DNA of 64,000 nt from Hydractinia symbiolongicarpus (Eukaryota; Cnidaria; Hydrozoa; Anthoathecata; Hydractiniidae). Within the stretch, counting starts at the first letter, position 1, and every line of letters begins with the position of its first letter. The notes beneath the pieces are model-generated. The model worked only from the letters and a program-made list of their open reading frames with translations. It was not told the DNA's origin and ran no database searches. This document shows, piece by piece, positions 25,368 to 37,341 of this stretch. The stretch spans positions 31,833,501 to 31,897,500 of the forward strand of contig NC_079878.1 in assembly GCF_029227915.1 (NCBI RefSeq), in the 5' to 3' direction. Made by a program: the position numbers and the translations under genes.

Positions 25368-28300
25368 TAAACTCATTTCCCAAACGATTTTTTAAATTAT
25401 TATTTCACCACTAAAGCCCATGAGACTTGTAGTTTTTAAAAATGTTTTCATTTTTGATGAGACGCTGAATAAAAGAAGTTTAATCGCCGGCAAACGAAAA
25501 CCCGCAATTTCCCGTAAATCCCGGTCTCGGCCCGTATAGTCAAAAGTATACAAGGAAAGTACCCAGTGAGTAAACTCATTTCCCTAACGAATTTTTAAAT
25601 TATTTTTTCACCACTAAAACGCATGAGACTTGTAGTTTTCAAAAATGTTTTCATTTTTGATGAGACGCTGAATAAAAGAAGTTTAATCGCCGGCAAACGA
25701 AAACCTGCGATTTCCCGTAAATCCCGGACTCGGCCCGTATAGTCAAAAGTATACAAAGAGAGTACCCAGGGTGTAAACTCATTTCCCGAACGATTTTTTA
25801 AATTATTTTTTCACCACTAAAACGCATGAGACTTGTAGTTTTCAAAAATGTTTTCATTTTTGATGAGACGCTGAATAAAAGAAGTTTAATCGCCGGAAAA
25901 CGAAAACCTGCGATTTCCCGTAAATCCCGGACTCAACCCGTATAGTCAAAAGTATACAAAGAGAGTACCCAGGGTGTAAACTTATTTCCCGAACGATTTT
26001 TTAAATTATTTTTTCACCACTAAAACGCATGAGACTTGTAGTTTTCAAAAATGTTTTCTTTTTTGATGAGACGCTTAATGAAAGAGGTTTAATCGCCGGA
26101 AAACGAAAACCCGCGATTTCCTGTAAATCCCGGGCTTGGCCCGTATAGTCGAATGTATATAAAGAGAGTACCCAGGGTGTAAACTCATTTCCCGAACGAT
26201 TTTTTAAATTATTTTTTCACCACTAAAACGCATGAGACTTGTAGTTTTCAAAAATGTTTTCATTTTTGATGAGACGCTTAATGAAAGAGGTTTAATCGCC
26301 GGAAAACGAAAACCCGCGATTTCCCGTAAATCCCGGGCTTGGCCCGTATAGTCGAATGTATACAAAGAAAGTACCCTGTGAGTAAACTCATTTCCAGAAC
26401 GATTTTTTAAATTATTTTTTAACCACTAAAACGCATAAGACTTGTAGTTTTTAAAAATGTTTTCATTTTTGATGAGACGCTGAATAAAAGAAGTTTAATC
26501 ACCGGCAAACGAAAACCCGCGATTTCCCGTAAATCCCGGCTTGGCCCGTATAGTCAAAAGTATACAAAGAAAGTACCCAGGGAGTAAACTCATTTCCCGA
26601 ACGATTTTTTAAATTATTTTTTCACCAATAAAACGCATGAGACTTGTAGTTTTCAAAAATGTTTTCATTTTTGATGAGAGGCTGAATAAAAGAAGTTTAA
26701 TCGCCGGCAAACAAAAACCCGCGATTTCCCGTAAATCCCGGGCTTGGCCCGTATAGTCAAAAGTATACAAAGGAAGTACCCAGGGAGTAAACTCATTTCC
26801 CGAACGTTTTTTTAAATTACTTTTTCACCACTAAAACGCATGAGACTTGTAGTTTTTAAAAATGTTTTCATTTTTGATGAGACGCTGAATAAAAGAAGTT
26901 TAATCGCCGGCAAACGAAAACCTGCGATTTCCCGTAAATCCTGGACTCGGCCCGTATAGTCAAAAGTATACAAAGAAAGTACCCAGGGAGTAAACTCATT
27001 TCCCAAACGATTTTTTAAATTATTATTTCACAACATAAACGCATGAGACTTGTAGTTTTTAAAAATGTTTTCATATTTGATGAGACGCTGAATAAAAGAA
27101 GGTTAATCGCCGGCAAACGAAAACCCGCGATTTCCCGTAAATCCCGGACTCGGCCCGTATAGTTAAAAGTATACAAGGAAAGTACCCAGTGAGTAAACTC
27201 ATTTCCCGAACGAATTTTTAAATTATTTTTTCACCACTAAAACGTATGAGACTTGTAGTTTTTAAAAATGTTTTCATTTTTGATGAGACGCTGAATAAAA
27301 GAAGTTTAATCGCCGGCAAACAAAAACCTGCGATTTCCCGTAAATCCCGGACTCGGCCCGTATAGTAAATAGTATACAAAGAAAGTACCCAGGGTGTAAA
27401 CTCATTTCTCGAACGATTTTTTAAATTATTTTTTCACCACTAAAACGCATGAGACTTGTAGTTTTCAAAAATGTTTTCATTTTTGATGAGACGCTGAATA
27501 AAAGAAGTTTAATCGCCGGCAAACGAAAACCTGCGATTTCCCGTAAATCCCGTACTCGGCCCGTATTGTCAAAAGTATACAAAAAAGTACCCAGGGAGTA
27601 AACTCATTTCCAAAACGATTTTTTAAATTATTATTTCACCACTAAAGCCCATGAGACTTGTAGTTTTTAAAAATGTTTTCATTTTTGATGAGACGCTGAA
27701 TAAAAGAAGTTTAATGGCCGACAAACGAAAACCCGCAATTTCCCGTAAATCCCGGTCTCGGCCCGTATAGTCAAAAGTATACAAGGAAAGTACCCAGTGA
27801 GTAAACTCATTTCCCTAACGAATTTTTAAATTATTTTTTCACCACTAAAGCCCATGAGACTTGTAGTTTTTAAAAATGTTTTCATTTTTGATAAGACGCT
27901 GAATAAAAGAAGTTTAATCGCCGGCAAACGAAAACCCGCGATTTCCCGTAAATCCCGGACTCGGCCCGTATAGTCAAAAGTATACAAGGAAAGTACCCAG
28001 TGAGTAAACTCATTTCCCGAACGAATTTTTAAATTATTTTTTCACCACTAAAACGCATGAGACTTGTAGATTTCAGAAATGTTTTCATTTTTGATGAGAC
28101 CCTTAATGAAAGTGGTTTAATCGCCGGCAAACGAAAACCCGCGATTTCCCGTAAATCCCGGGCTTGGCCCGTATAGTCAAATGTATACAAAGAAAGTACC
28201 CTTTGAGAAAACTCATTTCCAAAACGATTTTTTCAATTAACTTTTCACCACTAAAACGCTTGAGACTTGTAGTTTTCAAAAATGTTTTCATTTTTGATGA

Positions 28301-31300
28301 GACGCTAAATAAAAGAAGTTTAATCGCCGGCAAACAAAAACCCGCGACTTCCCGTAAATCCCGGACTCGGCCCGTATAGTCAAAAGTATACAAAGAAAGT
28401 ACCCAGGGAGTAAACTCATTTCCCGAACGATTTTTTAAATTATTTTTTCACCACTAAAACGCATGAGACTTGTAGTTTTCAAAAATGTTTTCATTTTTGA
28501 TGAGACGCGGAATAAAAGAAGTTTAATCGCCGGAAAACGAAAACCTGCGATTTCCCGTAAATCCCGGACTCGGCCCGTATAGTCAAAAGTATACAAAGAG
28601 AGTACCCAGGGTGTAAACTCATTTCCCGTACGATTTTTTAAATTATTTTTTCACCACTAAAACGCATGAGACTTGTAGTTTTCAAAAATGTTTTCATTTT
28701 TGATGAGACGCTTAATGAAAGAGGTTTAATCGCCGGAAAACGAAAACCCGCGATTTCCCGTAAATCCCGGGCTTGGCCCGTATAGTCGAATGTATACAAA
28801 GAAAGTACCCTGTGAGTAAACTCATTTCCAGAACGATTTTTTAAATTATTTTTTAACCACTTAAACGCATAAGACTTGTAGTTTTGAAAAATGTTTTCAT
28901 TTTTGATGAGACGCTGAATAAAAGAAGTTTAATCGCCGGCAAACGAAAACCTGCGATTTCCCGTAAATCCCGGACTCGGCCCGTATAGTCAAAAGTATAC
29001 AAAGAGAGTACCCAGGGTGTAAACTCATTTCCCGAACGATTTTTTAAATTATTTTTTCACCACTAAAACGCATGAGACTTGTAGTTTTCAAAAATGTTTT
29101 CATTTTTGATGAGACGCTGAATAAAAGAAGTTTAATCGCCGGAAAACGAAAACCTGCGATTTCCCGTAAATCCCGGACTCAACCCGTATAGTCAAAAGTA
29201 TACAAAGAGAGTACCCAGGGTGTAAACTCATTTCCCGAACGATTTTTTAAATTATTTTTTCACCACTAAAACGCATGAGACTTGTAGTTTTCAAAAATGT
29301 TTTCTTTTTTGATGAGACGCTTAATGAAAGAGGTTTAATCGCCGGAAAACGAAAACCCGCGATTTCCCGTAAATCCCGGGCTTGGCCCGTATAGTCGAAT
29401 GTATATAAAGAAAGTACCCTGTGAGTAAACTCATTTCCAGAACGATTTTTTAAATTATTTTTTAACCACTAAAACGCATAAGACTTGTAGTTTTTAAAAA
29501 TGTTTTCATTTTTGATGAGACGCTGAATAAAAGAAGTTTAATCGCCGTGAAACGAAAACCTGCGATTTCCCGTAAATCCCGGACTCGGCCCGTATAGTCA
29601 AAAGTATACAAAGAGAGTACCCAGGGTGTAAACTCATTTCCCGAACGATTTTTTAAATTATTTTTTCACCACTAAAACGCATGAGACTTGTAGTTTTCAA
29701 AAATGTTTTCATTTTTGATGAGACGCTTAATAAAAGAGGTTTAATCGCCGGAAAACGAAAACCCGCGATTTCCCGTAAATCCCGGGCTTGGCCCGTATAG
29801 TCGAATGTATACAAAGAAAGTACCCTGTGAGTAAACTCATTTCCAGAACGATTTTTTAAATTATTTTTTAACCACTAAAACGCATAAGACTTGTAGTTTT
29901 TAAAAATGTTTTCATTTTTGATGAGACGCTGAATAAAAGAAGTTTAATCGCCGGCAAACGAAAACCCGCGATTTCCCGTAAATCCCGGGCTTGGCCCGTA
30001 TAGTCAAAAGTATACAAAGAAAGTACCCAGGGAGTAAACTCATTTCCCGAACGATTTTTTAAATTATTTTTTCACCAATAAAACGCATGAGACTTGTAGT
30101 TTTCAAAAATGTTTTCATTTTTTATGAGAGGCTGAATAAAAGAAGTTTAATCGCCGGCAAACAAAAACCCGCGATTTCCCGTAAATCCCGGGCTTGGCCC
30201 GTATAGTCAAAATTATACAAAGGAAGTACCCAGGGAGTAAACTCATTTCCCGAACGTTTTTTTAAATTACTTTTTCACCACTAAAACGCATGAGACTTGT
30301 AGTTTTTAAAAATGTTTTCATTTTTGATGAGACGCTGAATAAAAGAAGTTTAATCGCCGGCAAACCAAAACCTGCGATTTCCCGTAAATCCTGGACTCGG
30401 CCCGTATAGTCAAAAGTATACAAAGAAAGTACCCAGGGAGTAAACTCATTTCCCAAACGATTTTTTAAATTATTATTTCACAACATAAACGCATGAGACT
30501 TGTAGTTTTTAAAAATGTTTTCATATTTGATGAGACGCTGAATAAAAGAAGGTTAATCGCCGGCAAACGAAAACCCGCGATTTCCCGTAAATCCCGGACT
30601 CGGCCCGTATAGTTAAAAGTATACAAGGAAAGTACCCAGTGAGTAAACTCATTTCCCGAACGAATTTTTAAATTATTTTTTCACCACTAAAACGTATGAG
30701 ACTTGTAGTTTTTAAAAATGTTTTCATTTTTGATGAGACGCTGAATAAAAGAAGTTTAATCGCCGGCAAACAAAAACCTGCGATTTCCCGTAAATCCCGG
30801 ACTCGGCCCGTATAGTAAATAGTATACAAAGAAAGTACCCAGGGTGTAAACTCATTTCTCGAACGATTTTTTAAATTATTTTTTCACCACTAAAACGCAT
30901 GAGACTTGTAGTTTTCAAAAATGTTTTCATTTTTGATGAGACGCTGAATAAAAGAAGTTTAATCGCCGGCAAACGAAAACCTGCGATTTCCCGTAAATCC
31001 CGTACTCGGCCCGTATAGTCAAAAGTATACAAAAAAGTACCCAGGGAGTAAACTCATTTCCAAAACGATTTTTTAAATTATTATTTCACCACTAAAGCCC
31101 ATGAGACTTGTAGTTTTTAAAAATGTTTTCATTTTTGATGAGACGCTGAATAAAAGAAGTTTAATGGCCGGCAAACGAAAACCCGCAATTTCCCGTAAAT
31201 CCTGGTCTCGGCCCGTATAGTCAAAAGTATACAAGGAAAGTACCCAGTGAGTAAACTCATTTCCCTAACGAATTTTTAAATTATTTTTTCACCACTAAAG

Positions 31301-31454
31301 CCCATGAGACTTGTAGTTTTTAAAAATGTTTTCATTTTTGATAAGACGCTGAATAAAAGAAGTTTAATCGCCGGCAAACGAAAACCCGCGATTTCCCGTA
31401 AATCCCGGACTCGGCCCGTATAGTCAAAAGTATACAAGGAAAGTACCCAGTGAG
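25368..31454. repeat. D-family derived segments C and D
   Basis: The segment first completes the second 2029-bp copy. It then runs through the anchor at 26991 (C, matching B at 9333 bp) and the anchor at 30441 (D, matching C at 3450 bp). Both carry the derived hybrid monomer, at 27802 and 31252. Copy D is truncated: after 31454 it jumps to a monomer fusing ccctaacg with gacgcggaat. Confidence 0.87.
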
Positions 31455-32468
31455 TAAACTCATTTCCCTAACGATTTTTTAAATTATTTTTTCACCACTA
31501 AAACGCATGAGACTTGTAGTTTTCAAAAATGTTTTCATTTTTGATGAGACGCGGAATAAAAGAAGTTTAATCGCCGGAAAACGAAAACCTGCGATTTCCC
31601 TAAATCCCTGACTCGGCCCGTATAGTCAAAAGTATACAAAGAAAGTACCCAGGGAGTAAACGCATTTCCAGAACGATTTTTTAAATTATTTTTTCACCAC
31701 TAAAACGCATAAGACTTGTAGTTTTTAAAAATGTTTTCATTTTTCATCAGACGCTGAATAAAAGAAGTTTAATCGCCGGCAAACGAAAACCCGCGATTTC
31801 CCGTAAATCCCGGGCTTGGCCCGTATAGTCAAAAGTATACAAAGAAAGTACCCAGGGAGTAAACTCATTTCCCGAAGGATTTTTTATATTATTTTTTCAC
31901 CACTAAAACGCATGAGACTTGTAGTTTTCAAAAATGTTTTCATTTTTGATGAGACGCCTAATGAAAGAGGTTTAATCGTCGGAAAAGGAAAACCCGCGAT
32001 TTCCCGTAAATCCCGGGCTTGGCCCGTATAGTCAAAAGTATACAAAGAAAGTACCCAGGGAGTAAACTCATTTCCAGAACGATTTTTTAAATTATTTTTT
32101 CACCACTAAAACGCATGAGACTTGTAGTTTTCAAAAATGTTTTCATTTTTGATGAGAGGCTGAATAAAAGAAGTTTAATCGCCGGCAAACAAAAACCCGC
32201 GATTTCCCGTAAATCCCGGGCTTGGCCCGTATAGTCAAAAGTATACAAAGAAAGTACCCAGGGAGTAAACTCATTTCCCGAACGATTTTTTAAATTACTT
32301 TTTCACCACTAAAACGCATGAGACTTGTAGTTTTTAAAAATGTTTTCATTTTTGATGAGACGCTGAATAAAAGAAGTTTAATCGCCGGCAAACGAAAACC
32401 TGCGATTTCCCGTAAATCCTGGACTCGGCCCGTATAGTCAAAAGTATACAAAGAAAGTACCCAGGGAG
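31455..32468. repeat. Transition zone of more divergent monomers
   Basis: Five monomers start near 31455, 31657, 31860, 32063 and 32266. Private variants include ccctaaatccctg near 31598, cgcatttccag near 31661, catcagacg near 31745, gaaggattttttatatt near 31874 and cgtcggaaaagg near 31977. No local tandem duplication includes them. The zone separates D from E units. Confidence 0.75.
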
Positions 32469-33078
32469 TAAACTCATTTCCCAAACGATTTTTTAAATTA
32501 TTATTTCACCACATAAACGCATGAGACTTGTAGTTTTTAAGAATGTTTTCATTTTTGATGAGACGCTGAATAAAAGAAGGTTAATCGCCGGCAAACGAAA
32601 ACCCGCGATTTCTTGTAAATCCCGGACTCGGCCCGTATAGTTAAAAGTATACAAGGAAAGTACCCAGTGAGTAAACTCATTTCCGGAACGAATTTTTAAA
32701 TTTTTTTTTCACCACTAAAACGTATGAGACTTGTAGTTTTCAGAAATGTTTTCATTTTTGATGAGACGCTTAATGAAAGTGGTTTAATCGCCGGCAAACG
32801 AAAACCGGCGATTTCCCGTAAATCCCGGGCTTGGCCCGTATAGTCAAATGTATACAAAGAAAGTACCCTTTGAGAAAACTCATTTCCAAAAACGATTTTT
32901 TCAATTAACTTTTCACCACTAAAACGCTTGAGACTTGTAGTTTTCAAAAATGTTTTCATTTTTGATGAGACGCTAAATAAAAGAAGTTTAATCGCCGGCA
33001 AACAAAAACCCGCGACTTCCCGTAAATCCCGGACTCGGCCCGTATAGTCAAAAGTATACAAAGAAAGTACCCAGGGAG

Positions 33079-35514
33079 TAAACTCATTTCCCGAACGATT
33101 TTTTAAGTTATTTTTTCACCACTAAAACGCATGAGACTTGTAGTTTTCAAAAATGTTTTCATTTTTGATGAGACGCTGAATAAAAGAAGTTTAATCGCCG
33201 GAAAACGAAAACCTGCGATTTCCCGTAAATCCCGGACTCGGCCCGTATAGTCAAAAGTATACAAAGAGAGTACCCAGGGTGTAAACTCATTTCCCGAACG
33301 ATTTTTTAAATTATTTTTTCACCACTAAAACGCATGAGACTTGTAGTTTTCAAAAATGTTTTCATTTTTGATGAGACGCTTAATGAAAGAGGTGTAATCG
33401 CCGGAAAACGAAAACCCGCGATTTCCTGTAAATCCCGGGCTTGGCCCGTATAGTCGAATGTATACAAAGAAAGTACCCTGTGAGTAAACTCATTTCCAAT
33501 ACGATTTTTTTTAATTATTTTTTCACCACTAAAACGCATGAGACTTGTAGTTTTCAAAAATGTTTTCATTTTTGATGAGACGCTGAATAAAAGAAGTTTA
33601 ATCGCCTGCAAACAAAAACCCGCGATTTCCCGTAAATCCCGGCTTGGCCCGTATAGTCAAAAGTATACAAAGAAAGTACCCAGGGTGTAAACTCATTTCC
33701 CGAACGATTTTTTAAATTATTATTTCACCACTAAAGCCCATGAGACTTGTAGTATTTAAAAATACTTTCATTTTTGATGAGACGCTGAATAAAAGAAGTT
33801 TAATCGCCGGCAAACAAAAACCCGCGACTTCCCGTAAATCCCGGACTCGGCCCGTATAGTCAAAAGTATACAAAGAAAGTACCCAGGGAGTAAACTCATT
33901 TCCCGAACGATTTTTTAAATTATTTTTTCACCACTAAAACGCATGAGACTTGTAGTTTTCAAAAATGTTTTCATTTTTGATGAAACGCTGAATAAAAGAA
34001 GTTTAATCGCCGGCAAACAAAAACCTGCGATTTCCCGTAAATCCCGGACTCGGCCCGTATAGTCAAAAGTATACAAAGAGAGTACCCAGGGTGTAAACTC
34101 ATTTCCAGAACGATTTTTTAAATTATTTTTTCACCACTAAAACGCATGAGACTTGTAGTTTTCAAAAATGTTTTCATTTTTGATGAGACGCTGAATAACA
34201 GAAGTTTAATCGCCGGCAAACGAAAACCTGCGATTTCCCGTAAATCCCGGACTCGGCCCGTATATTCAAAAGTATACAAAGAGAGTACCCAGGGTGTAAA
34301 CTCATTTCCCGAACGATTTTTTAAGTTATTTTTTCACCACTAAAACGCATGAGACTTGTAGTTTTCAAAAATGTTTTCATTTTTGATGAGACGCTGAATA
34401 AAAGAAGTTTAATCGCCGGAAAACGAAAACCTGCGATTTCCCGTAAATCCCGGACTCGGCCCGTATAGTCAAAAGTATACAAAGAGAGTACCCAGGGTGT
34501 AAACTCATTTCCCGAACGATTTTTTAAATTATTTTTTCACCACTAAAACGCATGAGACTTGTAGTTTTCAAAAATGTTTTCATTTTTGATGAGACGCTTA
34601 ATGAAAGAGGTTTAATCGCCGGAAAACGAAAACCCGCGATTTCCTGTAAATCCCGGGCTTGGCCCGTATAGTCGAATGTATACAAAGAAAGTACCCTGTG
34701 AGTAAACTCATTTCCAATACGATTTTTTTTAATTATTTTTTCACCACTAAAACGCATGAGACTTGTAGTTTTCAAAAATGTTTTCATTTTTGATGAGACG
34801 CTGAATAAAAGAAGTTTAATCGCCTGCAAACAAAAACCCGCGATTTCCCGTAAATCCCGGCTTGGCCCGTATAGTCAAAAGTATACAAAGAAAGTACCCA
34901 GGGTGTAAACTCATTTCCCGAACGATTTTTTAAATTATTATTTCACCACTAAAGCCCATGAGACTTGTAGTATTTAAAAATACTTTCATTTTTGATGAGA
35001 CGCTGAATAAAAGAAGTTTAATCGCCGGCAAACAAAAACCCGCGACTTCCCGTAAATCCCGGACTCGGCCCGTATAGTCAAAAGTATACAAAGAAAGTAC
35101 CCAGGGAGTAAACTCATTTCCCGAACGATTTTTTAAATTATTTTTTCACCACTAAAACGCATGAGAGTTGTAGTTTTCAAAAATGTTTTCATTTTTGATG
35201 AAACGCTGAATAAAAGAAGTTTAATCGCCGGCAAACAAAAACCTGCGATTTCCCGTAAATCCCGGACTCGGCCCGTATAGTCAAAAGTATACAAAGAGAG
35301 TACCCAGGGTGTAAACTCATTTCCAGAACGATTTTTTAAATTATTTTTTCACCACTAAAACGCATGAGACTTGTAGTTTTCAAAAATGTTTTCATTTTTG
35401 ATGAGACGCTGAATAAAAGAAGTTTAATCGCCGGCAAACGAAAACCTGCGATTTCCCGTAAATCCCGGACTCGGCCCGTATATTCAAAAGTATACAAAGA
35501 GAGTACCCAGGGTG
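33079..35514. repeat. 1218-bp tandem duplication (2 x 6 monomers)
   Basis: 33079-34296 and 34297-35514 align monomer by monomer. Both start with ttttttaagttatt, contain the alternative dyad (33751 and 34969) and end with the tatattc monomer. One difference seen is aataacag near 34195 against aataaaag in the second copy. Confidence 0.88.
33751..33766. repeat. Alternative dyad in a monomer subfamily, type example
   Basis: Here the usual dyad is lost and replaced by AGTATTT-AA-AAATACT, a perfect 7-bp inverted repeat with a 2-bp centre. The same form appears in about 16 monomers, including those near 6963, 34969, 39842, 41097, 43127, 45971, 47189, 49457, 52310 and 58427. All but the 6963 copy lie in the E-family part of the array or its edge in the V block. 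A decayed version lies near 55790, and a variant left arm near 62487. Confidence 0.8.
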
Positions 35515-35717
35515 TAAACTCATTTCCCGAACGATTTTTTAAATTATTTTTTCACCACTAAAACGCATGAGACTTGTAGTTTTCAAAAATGTTTTCATTT
35601 TTGATGAGACGCTTAATGAAAGAGGTTTAATCGCCGGAAAACGAAAACCCGCGATTTCCCGTAAATCCCGGGCTTGGCCCGTATAGTCGAATGTATACAA
35701 AGAAAGTACCCTGTGAG

Positions 35718-37341
35718 TAAACTCATTTCCCGAACGATTTTTTAAATTATTTTTTCACCACTAAAACGCATGAGACTTGTAGTTTTCAAAAATGTTTTCA
35801 TTTTTGATGAGACGCTTAATGAAAGAGGTTTAATCGCCGGAAAACGAAAACCCGCGATTTCCCGTAAATCCCGGGCTTGGCCCGTATAGTCGAATGTATA
35901 CAAAGAAAGTACCCTGTGAGTAAACTCATTTCCAGAACGATTTTTTTTAATTATTTTTTCACCACTAAAACGCACAAGACTTGTAGTTTTTAAAAATGTT
36001 TTCATTTTTGATGAGACGCTGAATAAAAGAAGTTTAATCGCCGGCAAACGAAAACCAGCGATTTCCCGTAAATCCCGGACTCGGCCCGTATAGTCAATAG
36101 TATACAAAGAAAGTACCCAGGGTGTAAACTCATTTCTCGAACGATTTTTTAAATTATTTTTTCACCACTAAAACGCATGAGACTTGTAGTTTTCAAAAAT
36201 GTTTTCATTTTTGATGAGAGGCTGAATAAAAGAAGTTTAATCGCCGGCAAACAAAAACCCGCGATTTCCCGTAAATCCCGGGCTTGGCCCGTATAGTCAA
36301 AAGTATACAAAGAAAGTACCCAGGGAGTAAACTCATTTCCCGAACGATTTTTTAAATTACTTTTTCACCACTAAAACGCATGAGACTTGTATTTTTAAAA
36401 ATGTTTTCATTTTTGATGAGACGCTGAATAAAAGAAGTTTAATCGCCGGCAAACGAAAAACTGCGATTTCCCGTAAATCCTGGACTCGGCCCGTATAGTC
36501 AAAAGTATACAAAGAAAGTACCCTGTGAGTAAACTCATTTCCCGAACGATTTTTTAAATTATTTTTTCACCACTAAAACGCATGAGACTTGTAGTTTTCA
36601 AAAATGTTTTCATTTTTGATGAGACGCTTAATGAAAGAGGTTTAATCGCCGGAAAACGAAAACCCGCGATTTCCCGTAAATCCCGGGCTTGGCCCGTATA
36701 GTCGAATGTATACAAAGAAAGTACCCTGTGAGTAAACTCATTTCCAGAACGATTTTTTTTAATTATTTTTTCACCACTAAAACGCACAAGACTTGTAGTT
36801 TTTAAAAATGTTTTCATTTTTGATGAGACGCTGAATAAAAGAAGTTTAATCGCCGTCAAACGAAAACCAGCGATTTCCCGTAAATCCCGGACTCGGCCCG
36901 TATAGTCAATAGTATACAAAGAAAGTACCCAGGGTGTAAACTCATTTCTCGAACGATTTTTTAAATTATTTTTTCACCACTAAAACGCATGAGACTTGTA
37001 GTTTTCAAAAATGTTTTCATTTTTGATGAGAGGCTGAATAAAAGAAGTTTAATCGCCGGCAAACAAAAACCCGCGATTTCCCGTAAATCCCGGGCTTGGC
37101 CCGTATAGTCAAAAGTATACAAAGAAAGTACCCAGGGAGTAAACTCATTTCCCGAACGATTTTTTAAATTACTTTTTCACCACTAAAACGCATGAGACTT
37201 GTAGTTTTTAAAAATGTTTTCATTTTTGATGAGACGCTGAATAAAAGAAGTTTAATCGCCGGCAAACGAAAAACTGCGATTTCCCGTAAATCCTGGACTC
37301 GGCCCGTATAGTCAAAAGTATACAAAGAAAGTACCCAGGGA
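35718..37341. repeat. 812-bp tandem duplication (2 x 4 monomers)
   Basis: 35718-36529 and 36530-37341 share the order cttaatgaaagagg, cacaagac, gaggctgaat, attactttttc. Both carry the rare aaaaactgcg. The first copy ends in ccctgtgag, marking the exchange junction, and the second runs into the anchor monomer at 37343. Confidence 0.87.

Noticed and set aside
31596-31607. Plant-type telomere unit ccctaaa, and ccctaa in ccctaacg monomers
   Set aside because: Single units only, explained by point changes of the normal cccgtaaatccc and cccgaacg. There is no tandem telomeric run.
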